From: Mycolicibacterium vulneris
GTDB lineage: Bacteria; Actinomycetota; Actinomycetes; Mycobacteriales; Mycobacteriaceae
Assembly: GCF_002104765.1 (NCBI RefSeq)
Contig: NZ_NCXM01000039.1
Coordinates: forward strand, 1-49,612
Direction: 5' to 3'
DNA: 49,612 bases
Below the pieces are notes generated by a model. The model worked only from the letters and a program-made list of their open reading frames with translations. It was not told the DNA's origin and did not search any database. The translations under genes were made by a program, and so were the position numbers. Shown piece after piece: positions 26,447 through 33,314 of this stretch (position 1 is the first letter of the stretch; the number at the start of each line of letters is the position of its first letter).

Positions 26447-27845
26447 GATGGTCCAATGCTCCGGGAAGACCGCGCTCACGCACCCAGGCGTGGTGCAGCT
26501 TGCCCAGCTCGGTGATCGGTTCGGTGACACCGTCCAGGTCATCGAAGATGGCGCGAATCGGAAGGGTCGCCTGCAAACCTGCGGCCACACTGTTGAACGC
26601 GAGGACGATTCGAGAGGTGAAGACGTGCTCTGGCGGTACGTTGATCTTCGCCACCGGGTGGTGCCGGTCGCGGGCATCGAAGAATCCGCCGACGATCCGC
26701 GCGACGGCGTCGGGAGTGAATGTGACCGGCTGCGCCGCCGTCATCGGATAGTTGGTGTATGAGAACCATTGTTGCAGTTCAGCATTCGTCAGCTCCGAGC
26801 CGGCAGTGAGGATTCCCAGCCGGGTCAACCATTCACGGCTATCGTCGATGCGTCCTTCGACCGCGGCACGGAGGAACGCCACCCATAGCCATCGCTGTTT
26901 CTCAGGAAAGATAGTGGTGCAGCCGAAATCGAGGAATCCAACGGTGCCGTCGGTGTTGAAGCGATAGTTGCCGGGATGGGGGTCGGCGTGTACGAGGTTT
27001 GCGTGCCGGTAATTTGCGTTCTGGAACCGTGCGATGATCTCGGCCCAGGTGTCTCGTAAGTCCTGGTCGGCGTGCTGTGCGGCGGGGTAGTCCATGCCAT
27101 CGAGGTACGTCATGGTCAGTGTCTGGTCGCCTGAGGCATCGGGGATGACCTCGGGGATGCGAATGAACGGGTGGCCGCGGTAGAGCTCGCTGAACTTGGT
27201 GATGGTCGCGGCTTCGTGGCGATAGTCGACTTCCTCGCGAATCCGCGCGGCCGCCTCGCGGGCTACGGCCCGAATGTCGAGTCTCACCCCTGCCGCGGCG
27301 GTGACAAACTTGAGGAACGTGGCGACGAGCTCGGTGTTGGCGAGATCGTCGCGGATCGCCTGGGCCACGCCGGGATACTGGACTTTAACCACCACATGAC
27401 GGCCGTCGCGCAGCACGGCGCGGTGTACTTGGCCGACCGAGGCCGCAGCGATCGGCTCATCGGACAATTCTGCGAAATGCCGTACAGCCGAACCCAAGTC
27501 CTCGGCGAGGACTTGACGCACGAGTGTCGGGTGCATCGGCGGTGCATCGGCCTGAAGGCGTGCTAAAGCCTTTTGGTAGGGCCAATATCCGCCGGTCCCC
27601 AGTGCGCGGGCGTCGACCATCGACAGGATTTGGCCGGCTTTCATCAACACGCCCTTGGAGTGGCCGAGCAGTTCGGTGTAGCGCTCGGCGGTGCGCTCGT
27701 GGAACCGCTCGACCGCGCCGTCATCACCGGACTTTTCCCGAAGGCCAGCGATGAGCCGGCCCCCGGCGGCTCGGGCGGTAAAGCCGGCCAGCGGCATGGC
27801 GCGGCGGAGCCGACCGCGTGGGATGGGCGTGTCGTCGTGGGGCAT
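26433..27845 (-). CDS. AarF/ABC1/UbiB-type atypical kinase, copy 1
   Basis: 470 residues. The KxGQ motif (LMKAGQILSMVDA, about 67-79), the alanine-rich nucleotide loop AAASVGQVHRA (about 133-143), VVKVQYPGV (the lysine), HADPHPGNYRF (about 286-296) and FLDFG (about 304-308) are all intact. ABC1 proteins are ATPases or kinases tied to isoprenoid-quinone biosynthesis or lipid handling. In this operon it presumably serves the pathway of the coupled P450. ATG 27845 has AAGGA 5 bp upstream. It is a tandem paralog of 27937-29349 with the same length and an identical C-terminus. Confidence 0.88.
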   Translation of the reverse strand: MPHDDTPIPRGRLRRAMPLAGFTARAAGGRLIAGLREKSGDDGAVERFHERTAERYTELLGHSKGVLMKAGQILSMVDARALGTGGYWPYQKALARLQADAPPMHPTLVRQVLAEDLGSAVRHFAELSDEPIAAASVGQVHRAVLRDGRHVVVKVQYPGVAQAIRDDLANTELVATFLKFVTAAAGVRLDIRAVAREAAARIREEVDYRHEAATITKFSELYRGHPFIRIPEVIPDASGDQTLTMTYLDGMDYPAAQHADQDLRDTWAEIIARFQNANYRHANLVHADPHPGNYRFNTDGTVGFLDFGCTTIFPEKQRWLWVAFLRAAVEGRIDDSREWLTRLGILTAGSELTNAELQQWFSYTNYPMTAAQPVTFTPDAVARIVGGFFDARDRHHPVAKINVPPEHVFTSRIVLAFNSVAAGLQATLPIRAIFDDLDGVTEPITELGKLHHAWVRERGLPGALDHHDHP

Positions 27846-27887
27846 AGTGTCCTTGCTTGGGTCGGTCGACTTGTCGCGATGGGCCGG

Positions 27888-27950
27888 CTAATCGTTGGTA
27901 GAGGGCGTGAGGTTAAGGGCGGCCTCTGGCGAAATGTCAGGGGTGGTCAT
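27888..27950 (-). pseudogene. 20-codon stub of a second cytochrome P450 gene
   Basis: ATG 27950 overlaps the end of AarF copy 2 exactly as the intact P450 start overlaps AarF copy 1 (13 bases between start and stop positions in both). The encoded text begins M-T-T-P like the intact P450, continues for 20 residues and ends in TAG at 27888. The rest of the P450 gene is gone, and 43 bp later AarF copy 1 begins. It reads as the remnant of a duplicated AarF-P450 unit after deletion. Confidence 0.6.
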
Positions 27951-29349
27951 GATGGTCCAAGGCTCCGGGCAGACCACGCTCGCGCACCCAGGCGTGGTGC
28001 AGTTTGCCGAGCTCGGTGATGGGTTCGGCGGCGCCGTTCATGTCGGCCCAAATGGACCGGATCGGGAGACAGGCGTCCAGGCCGGCGAGGATGCTGTTGG
28101 TGGCGAGCGCGATCCGAGAGCTGAAGGCGAACTCTGCGGGCACCGTCATCTGGGCGAGCGGATGGTCCGAGTCGCGAATATCGAGGGACCCCGCAATGGT
28201 GCGAGAAATGGTGTCGGGTGTGTAGGTGACGGGCTGCGGCATGCCCGTCTCAGAGACGAGCGTCGACAGCCACGGTCGCAGATCCTCGGCGCTCAGCGAT
28301 GAATCGGCGGGGATGAAGCCCAACTGGGTCAACAGGTCGCGGCAGTCCTCGAGGCGTCCCTCGATGGCGGCCCACTGAAAGGACACGTACAGCCAACGCT
28401 GCGTCTCGGGAAAGATCTGGGCGCAACCGAAATCCAGGAATCCGACACTGCCGTCGGCATGGAAACGGTAGTTGCCCGGATGGGGATCAGCATGGACTAG
28501 GTTGGCGTGCCGATAGCAGCTGTTGGTGAATCGGGTGATCACCTCTGCCCACGAGTTTTTCAGGTCCTGGTCGGCACCTTGCGCAGCGGCCCAGTCCATG
28601 CCGTCCAGGTAGGTCATCGTTAGCACCTGGTCGCTGGATGCTTCGGGGATGACGTCGGGAATGTGGACGAAGGGGTGGCCGCGGTAGAGCTCGCTGAACG
28701 CGGTAATGGTGGCGGCTTCGTGGCGATAGTCGACCTCCTCGGCAATGCGGGCTGCGGCCTCGCGTGCCAGCGTTCGGATGTCGAGCATGATCCCTGATGC
28801 CGCCGTCACGAACCGCATGAACGTGGCCAGCAGTTCGGTGTTGGCCAGGTCGTCGCGGATCGCTTGGGCGACACCGGGATACTGGATTTTGATGACCACT
28901 TCGCGGCGGTCGGACAGCACCGCCCGGTGCACCTGGCCGACCGAGGCCGCCGCCATCGGTTCCTCGGAAAACTCAGCGAAATGCCGCACACCCGAACCCA
29001 GCTCCTGCTCAAGGACCTGACGAACAAGGGTCGGGTGCATCGGCGGTGCATCAGCCTGCAGCCGAGCTAGAGCCCTTTGATACGGCCAGAACCCGCCAGT
29101 ACCAACCGCGCGGGCGTCGACCATCGACATGATCTGGCCCGCTTTCATCAACACGCCTTTGGAATGGCCCAGCAATTCGGCATAACGCTCGGCGGTGCGC
29201 TCGTGAAATCGCCCAACCGCACCGTCATCACCGGTGCGCTCGCGCAATCCGGCGACCAAACGCCCCCCAGCAGCACGGGCGGCGAAGCCCGCCAGCGGCA
29301 TGGTGCGCCGAACACGCCCCTGCGGTACGGGTCTGTCGCGCTGTGCCAT
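27937..29349 (-). CDS. AarF/ABC1/UbiB-type atypical kinase, copy 2
   Basis: 470 residues, clearly paralogous to copy 1. KAGQ lies at 69-72, the alanine-rich loop at about 133-136, the nucleotide lysine in IKIQYPG at about 154, HADPHPGN at 286-293 and DFG at 306-308. Most differences lie in residues 310-430, while the last 27 residues are identical. GGAGG lies 9 bp before ATG 29349. It is the first gene of the minus-strand operon and is divergent from the TetR gene, whose palindrome at 29402-29413 lies between the two starts. Retention of all motifs argues that both copies function. Confidence 0.88.
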   Translation of the reverse strand: MAQRDRPVPQGRVRRTMPLAGFAARAAGGRLVAGLRERTGDDGAVGRFHERTAERYAELLGHSKGVLMKAGQIMSMVDARAVGTGGFWPYQRALARLQADAPPMHPTLVRQVLEQELGSGVRHFAEFSEEPMAAASVGQVHRAVLSDRREVVIKIQYPGVAQAIRDDLANTELLATFMRFVTAASGIMLDIRTLAREAAARIAEEVDYRHEAATITAFSELYRGHPFVHIPDVIPEASSDQVLTMTYLDGMDWAAAQGADQDLKNSWAEVITRFTNSCYRHANLVHADPHPGNYRFHADGSVGFLDFGCAQIFPETQRWLYVSFQWAAIEGRLEDCRDLLTQLGFIPADSSLSAEDLRPWLSTLVSETGMPQPVTYTPDTISRTIAGSLDIRDSDHPLAQMTVPAEFAFSSRIALATNSILAGLDACLPIRSIWADMNGAAEPITELGKLHHAWVRERGLPGALDHHDHP

Positions 29350-29401
29350 CTAAGAGTCCTCCCGCGAGTGCAAGTACGTGTAGTAGGCTCTTGCCAAATG
29401 T

Positions 29402-29413
29402 AAGTGATCACTT
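29402..29413. promoter_or_regulatory. Palindromic operator candidate between the AarF operon and the TetR gene
   Basis: AAGTGATCACTT is a perfect 12-bp palindrome. It lies 11 bp before the TetR start and 53 bp before the divergent AarF start. Placement in a divergent gap is typical of a TetR autoregulatory operator that also controls the neighbouring operon. Confidence 0.6.
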
Positions 29414-29424
29414 TGGAGAGGTCA

Positions 29425-30024
29425 ATGACTGCACCGGTATCGACACGGGAACGACTGGTCACCGAAGCGATGCGACTATTCAGCGCCAAGGGATTTGAAG
29501 CCACCAGCGTCTCCCAAATCGAAGCCGCGGCCGGGTTAGCCGCCGGCTCAGGCGCCCTGTATCGCCACTTCAAATCCAAGGACGCATTGCTCGACGCCGG
29601 GATCGACCGCCAACTCGACCGCCGCCACGCCATGCGCGACATCCGCGCACTGTTTGCCGGGCTCGGCGACCTGCACGCCGAACTAACCGTCCTGGGTCGC
29701 TACCTACTCAGCGTCATCGACGACGAGATCCAACTGCTGCAAATCGCCGCCCGCACACCAGCCGGCCAATCAGCGCGCCTCGACACCGCCTACGCCGCCC
29801 TCATCGACGGACTCAATGCCGAACTCGCCGACTGGATCACCACCTGGGCGCCCACACTGGCCAAAGGCGACCGCGCCGTCCTCGCGGCGCTCGGGGTCAA
29901 CGCAATCCTCGCGACACGTTTTACCACCAGCCTTTTCCACCAATCCGACGCTCGCGTCCCCGACGACCGCTACCTCAGCGAATGGACAGCCCTCCTCACC
30001 ACGCGCATCGAAACACTCCGATAA
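29425..30024 (+). CDS. TetR-family transcriptional regulator
   Basis: 199 residues. The N-terminal helix-turn-helix runs through TRERLVTEAMRLFSAKGFEATSVSQIEAAAGLAAGSGALYRHFKSKDALLDA (about 7-57), the standard TetR layout with the Y-x-H-F-x-S-K-x-x-L recognition end. The C-terminal ligand domain is variable, as expected. ATG 29425 follows GGAGAG. It very probably represses the divergent AarF/P450 operon and itself through 29402-29413. The effector is unknown, perhaps the P450 substrate. Confidence 0.88.
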   Translation: MTAPVSTRERLVTEAMRLFSAKGFEATSVSQIEAAAGLAAGSGALYRHFKSKDALLDAGIDRQLDRRHAMRDIRALFAGLGDLHAELTVLGRYLLSVIDDEIQLLQIAARTPAGQSARLDTAYAALIDGLNAELADWITTWAPTLAKGDRAVLAALGVNAILATRFTTSLFHQSDARVPDDRYLSEWTALLTTRIETLR

Positions 30025-30112
30025 GCCGCGCAGCCCCCGTACATGCATCAGGTGTCGCCTCCAGCGGGGGAGAGGCGCCAAGTGGAATCACTGCTTCAAG
30101 AGATGGCCATCG

Positions 30113-30142
30113 AAGACTGAACCAATATGGCCTAGTTCATTT
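30113..30142 (-). repeat. Degenerate copy E of the dispersed repeat
   Basis: Immediately after the stop of the minus-strand gene 30143-30784, the sequence GAAAATGAACTAGGCCATATTGG (in part) matches copy D (GAAAAGTTGCTAG, then GCCATATTGG). It shares position and orientation with the other copies, but the outer parts are missing. It could be coincidence. Confidence 0.35.
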
Positions 30143-30784
30143 TCAGGTAGCAGCAGTCCGCGCACGGATGGCGTCACGCCTTAACGCGTTTGCCAGTTCG
30201 GGTTGATCGGTGAGGTCAGCCACCGTGGTGAAGATGCGTGCGATGCGGAGAAACACAGCCGGGGGAGCGGACACATCGCCCTGCGAGCTGTCGGACTGCA
30301 TAAGCCCAGCAACGGACAGCAGCTCGGTGATCTCCTGTCGGCGAGCCGCGCGTTCGTCGTCGTCAAGCGCCGCGGTCCCCTCATATGCGAGCAGACTTTC
30401 GGCCAGACCGGCAATAAGCCGGCCGAGCCCGGAAACGCTGATTTGTGCGGTGCGGGGAAGGGAGAACAGGTCACCGCCAGGCTCCTCAGTAGCGAAAGTT
30501 GCCACTAACCGGTCGGCCAATGCGTCAGGGGCGGATACGTCGAAGTTGAGTTGCGCTTGGTGTCGGCTGATGCCAAGACGGTTCGCGATGCGCGAAAGTC
30601 TCTCTCGTAAGATGGATTCGGCCGCGGCGCCTGAGATCGTCATCCCGCGGTCGTCGACGAGCGCTGCCAACCTGGTTGCAGCGTGCCGAAGCCAGCCGCC
30701 GGGCTCACCTTCGCCTCGATCGCGGGCCTTACCCACCGCGTCGTGCACCGGTTGGGGAGATGTGCGCGGCCCGATCCGGATCAC
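30143..30784 (-). CDS. Hypothetical protein with possible helix-turn-helix
   Basis: 213 residues, starting at a GTG that overlaps the stop of the preceding gene (GTGA). I do not recognise the family. Residues about 54-80 (ILRERLSRIANRLGISRHQA) look like a helix-turn-helix, and the rest is helical and acidic. It is the third gene of a coupled three-gene unit (31753 to 30143). The last codons run to a stop directly next to the degenerate repeat E. Confidence 0.65.
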   Translation of the reverse strand: MIRIGPRTSPQPVHDAVGKARDRGEGEPGGWLRHAATRLAALVDDRGMTISGAAAESILRERLSRIANRLGISRHQAQLNFDVSAPDALADRLVATFATEEPGGDLFSLPRTAQISVSGLGRLIAGLAESLLAYEGTAALDDDERAARRQEITELLSVAGLMQSDSSQGDVSAPPAVFLRIARIFTTVADLTDQPELANALRRDAIRARTAAT

Positions 30785-31125
30785 TCACCACCGCGATCCG
30801 TTCCCTCGCGCCGACGTAACGCTTCGGCTCGGAGTGCGATGCCGAGATTATTAAGTCGGAACTCGTACTCACCGGAGGCCACGAGAAACCAATCACCAGT
30901 GCCGAAGTCTCCCCGGTCCATCACCAAGCGCATGGCACCTCTGATGGCGTCAGTGCTATCACCCCTGAAGCTCGCGAGATGCACGGCATGGTCGTCGTAC
31001 ATGTGCCATTCGGGCTGCTCGCTGGTCCGCTGCCGCAGTGGGCCATCATCGATACTGGCTCTGAACCCTTGCAGCAGCCGGTACGTCGTGGGGCAACTGC
31101 TGCTTGCAGGTCCATGGTCACTCAT
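30781..31125 (-). CDS. Hypothetical protein
   Basis: 114 residues from ATG 31125 (MSDHGPASSSCPTTYRLLQG). The overlap of 8 bp with the previous gene and 4 bp with the next supports this start over the longer frame opening at 31197. Segments YRLLQGFRASIDDG and MRLVMDRGDFGTGDWFLVAS suggest a small alpha/beta protein. The family is not recognised. It is probably a partner of its two neighbours. Confidence 0.6.
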   Translation of the reverse strand: MSDHGPASSSCPTTYRLLQGFRASIDDGPLRQRTSEQPEWHMYDDHAVHLASFRGDSTDAIRGAMRLVMDRGDFGTGDWFLVASGEYEFRLNNLGIALRAEALRRREGTDRGGE

Positions 31126-31753
31126 GAGATGCCTCTCGCACGCGTTGCGCCCATCTCTCATGGGCGGATTGTGCCGACATGCCAGCTGCTGCACCAATTC
31201 TCGCCCACGACATCTGTCGAACGCGTGCGTGCAGCACGGCCCGATCCAATTGTTGTTCGCCAGAACGAATCACCGCGAGTGCGGCTGCGATCTCAGCTTC
31301 GGCGTCGATGTCGCTGATGTGCTCGTTCCGCCACACTGCGTGGCCCGCCTCATCCGCATCACCGCCACTGACTACATCCAGGACATCGTCGTCAGCTGCG
31401 TAAATACGAAAGGCAGCAGGATCGTGTCGCACCGGGGAGGGAACGCGCGTCCAAAGCTGTTGACTGACCCACCGTTTCGTGGGCATTACGTCACCAGGGG
31501 CGTAGCAGTTGCAGACAACGCGCCAGCCAATGACGTCGCCGGCGGGCCTGGTCACAAACGCGGCATCGCCGCCGTGTCGGCGCACCGCTTCGTGGCCCCA
31601 TGTACCGTCGCCATACTGGTCAACGGCAAGGTGTCCTGGCGGGATTCCGGTGCCGAGAATTCCCAGCGCGCCGCGGCCATCGTCGAACTCGGCGGCCATG
31701 AATCCCTCGTGCCATTCGCCGCCTCGGTCGCCAAGCGAATGCTCCCATCCCAT
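31118..31753 (-). CDS. Hypothetical protein with C-terminal helix-turn-helix
   Basis: About 211 residues from ATG 31753 (MGWEHSLGDRGGEW). The N-terminal half is glycine- and aromatic-rich beta-type sequence. The end (QMSWARIGAAAGMSAQSAHERW, about 182-203) resembles a sigma-factor region-4-type helix-turn-helix. The family is not recognised. It is the first gene of the coupled unit and is divergent from the relBE-like pair. The palindrome at 31808-31823 lies between them and could be its operator. Confidence 0.6.
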   Translation of the reverse strand: MGWEHSLGDRGGEWHEGFMAAEFDDGRGALGILGTGIPPGHLAVDQYGDGTWGHEAVRRHGGDAAFVTRPAGDVIGWRVVCNCYAPGDVMPTKRWVSQQLWTRVPSPVRHDPAAFRIYAADDDVLDVVSGGDADEAGHAVWRNEHISDIDAEAEIAAALAVIRSGEQQLDRAVLHARVRQMSWARIGAAAGMSAQSAHERWAQRVREASHE

Positions 31754-31807
31754 GGATGGGAGTCTACTCGATGGTGTCAAGCTATCCTGATGCTGATTAA
31801 TCGCTGT

Positions 31808-31823
31808 GTCAGGACTACCTGAC
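31808..31823. promoter_or_regulatory. Inverted repeat in the gap between the unknown operon and relBE
   Basis: GTCAGG-ACTA-CCTGAC has exact 6-bp arms in the 135-bp divergent gap. A possible promoter for relB has a -10-like TATAGT at 31877-31882, only 6 bp before ATG 31889. The transcript would then be leaderless or nearly so. Confidence 0.4.
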
Positions 31824-31888
31824 GTAACGTAGATTATCGGCTAAGTGTTAGGTTAGTTGGCGGCTAGTAATTAGGCTATAGTTTTACC

Positions 31889-32158
31889 ATGAAGAATGTA
31901 CCGCTCTCGGAGGCCAAGGACAAGCTCTCCGCGCTCGTCGACGAGGCCGACACCACCCACGAAATCATTCAGATCACCCGACACGGGCGCGCCGCCGCGG
32001 TCCTGATGTCTGCCGACGATCTGGATTCACTCAACGAGACGCTGCACGCACTGCGAACACCCGGTTTTGCCGAAGACCTCGCGCAGGCCGATGCCGACTA
32101 CGCTGCCGGCAATACCGTCACTGGCGAGGAGATCCGCCGGCGATACGGACTCAGGTGA
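31889..32158 (+). CDS. RelB/Phd-type antitoxin
   Basis: 89 residues with the Phd/YefM opening MKNVPLSEAKDKLSALVDEA, then IIQITRHGRAAAVLMSADDLDSL (about 30-52). This N-terminal domain binds DNA, and the acidic tail (residues 60-89) neutralises the toxin. It overlaps the toxin gene by 4 bp. Such pairs stabilise plasmids or islands and repress their own promoter. Confidence 0.88.
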   Translation: MKNVPLSEAKDKLSALVDEADTTHEIIQITRHGRAAAVLMSADDLDSLNETLHALRTPGFAEDLAQADADYAAGNTVTGEEIRRRYGLR

Positions 32159-32436
32159 GCTGCGAAGAAGCGTCCTGGTCCGTTCACTTCTCGCCTACCG
32201 CGATCCGGGCACTCGACCGTCTACCGCTGAAAGTCGCCACAGCGATCGCCGAATTCATCACAGGCACACTGCCCACCGACCCGAACCGGCTATCCAAACC
32301 GTTGAGCTTCGAATTCGCTGGCTGGCGCGTCGCCCGGCGCGGCGATTACCGCGTCGCATTCCGGATTCTCGAAGACGACCGGGTCCTGTTGATCGGTCGC
32401 ATCGAGCACCGCGCACACATCTACCGCCAACCATGA
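32155..32436 (+). CDS. RelE/ParE-type toxin
   Basis: 93 residues of the RelE fold: WSVHFSPTAIRALDRLPLKV, NRLSKPLSFEFAGWRVARRGDYRVAFRILEDDRVLLIGRIEHRAHIY. The R-x-G-D-Y-R-V strand and the I-x-H-R-x-x-I-Y end are hallmarks of ribosome-dependent mRNA endonucleases. A GTG start overlaps the antitoxin stop. The Tn7-like transposon inserted 17 bp after its stop without damaging it. Confidence 0.88.
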   Translation: MSCEEASWSVHFSPTAIRALDRLPLKVATAIAEFITGTLPTDPNRLSKPLSFEFAGWRVARRGDYRVAFRILEDDRVLLIGRIEHRAHIYRQP

Positions 32437-32448
32437 GCGGCCCGCCAG

Positions 32449-32453
32449 TGAGC
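32449..32453. repeat. Target-site duplication TGAGC (left)
   Basis: TGAGC at 32449-32453 directly precedes the transposon end TGTCCG. The same five bases occur at 44310-44314 directly after the other end ACGGACA. A 5-bp duplication is the rule for Tn7/Tn5053-type transposition. Confidence 0.9.
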
Positions 32454-32530
32454 TGTCCGTTCTCAGTGGAACTGGGGCATTCTCATTGAATCTGGGGTAA
32501 GCGCGTGTCTTTCTCATTGAATCTGGGGCA
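32454..32530. repeat. Left end with three transposase-binding-like repeats
   Basis: A 20-bp motif TTCTCATTGAATCTGGGGCA occurs at 32460-32479 (diverged), 32480-32499 and 32511-32530, all in the same direction. The first is preceded by the terminal TGTCCG. Repeated TnsB sites of this kind define Tn7-like ends. Confidence 0.85.
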
Positions 32531-32549
32531 CGGCCTTTAACGTTGATGT

Positions 32550-33307
32550 GTGCTGACCTCGGCGGTGCCGGTTGACTCGATCGTCACGGGTGTTGTTGAT
32601 GTGGAGTTCGACACCCGTGACGGGCTTACGCGCCTGCCCCTGGAGCGCTGTGCGGCCTTTCCCTTTGAGCTGCAGGGTTCTCCGGTTCGGAGCTTCCCGT
32701 CTTTTCGTGGTCAACGGAACTTCCCAGGCTTGTGGTGGTTTGCCACGACGGGCACTCACGTCGGTCATGAGTCCTGGACCGAGCGTGACCAGCTAATGGC
32801 GCTGGATGCGGACCCGGACGTGGTTGGCGTCCTGTCGCAGCCGTTTTGGCTTCATTGGCGCGACGGTAAACGGCATGCACCCGACTATGGCATGCACCCG
32901 ACTATTTCGTACGCAACCGTGATGGCTCTGCGGTGGTGATCGATGTCCGCGACGATGCCCGGATATCGCCGGCCGATCAGGACGTGTTCGATCGCTCGGC
33001 TTTGGCCTGCGAGTCGGTTGGCTGGGGCTACCGTCGCGTTGGTGCGCTCGACCCTGTTCTGCGATCGAATCTTCGGTGGCTGTCGGGTTATCGCCATCCT
33101 CGTGTGCTGCGCGCCGCTCTGGCTGACCAGCTTGTCGAGGTCTTCACCCGGGTACGGCCCTTGATGGCGGGCGTCCTCGCGGTGGGGGCTCCCCTGGTGG
33201 TGTTGCCGGTGTTGTTCCATTTGTTGTGGCATGGCCGGCTGTCGGCGGATCTGGGTGTTATGACGCTTGCCGATGACACACCGGTCGGCCCGGGCATCAG
33301 CCGGTAG
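32550..33307 (+). pseudogene. tnsA: TnsA-like transposase endonuclease, frameshifted by a 17-bp tandem duplication
   Basis: The frame from 32550 gives the actinobacterial TnsA-like text LWWFATTGTHVGHESWTERDQL (catalytic Glu), then HWRDGKRHAPDY. There a 17-bp unit (GGCATGCACCCGACTAT) is present twice, at 32872-32888 and 32889-32905. After it the protein continues in another frame, VVIDVRDDARISPADQ, to 33307. Removing one copy restores 246 codons with the PD-(D/E)XK elements in order (E, D-Y-F, I-D-V-R). TnsA cuts the 5' donor strand and gives cut-and-paste transposition. Without it a TnsB-type element may only co-integrate. Confidence 0.9.
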
Positions 33308-33314
33308 CACCTGT

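Noticed and set aside
32460..32530. Tandem 20-bp motifs considered as a CRISPR or minisatellite
   Set aside because: They recur, partly inverted, at 44207-44303 and abut a TGT end and a target duplication. They are transposase-site-like.
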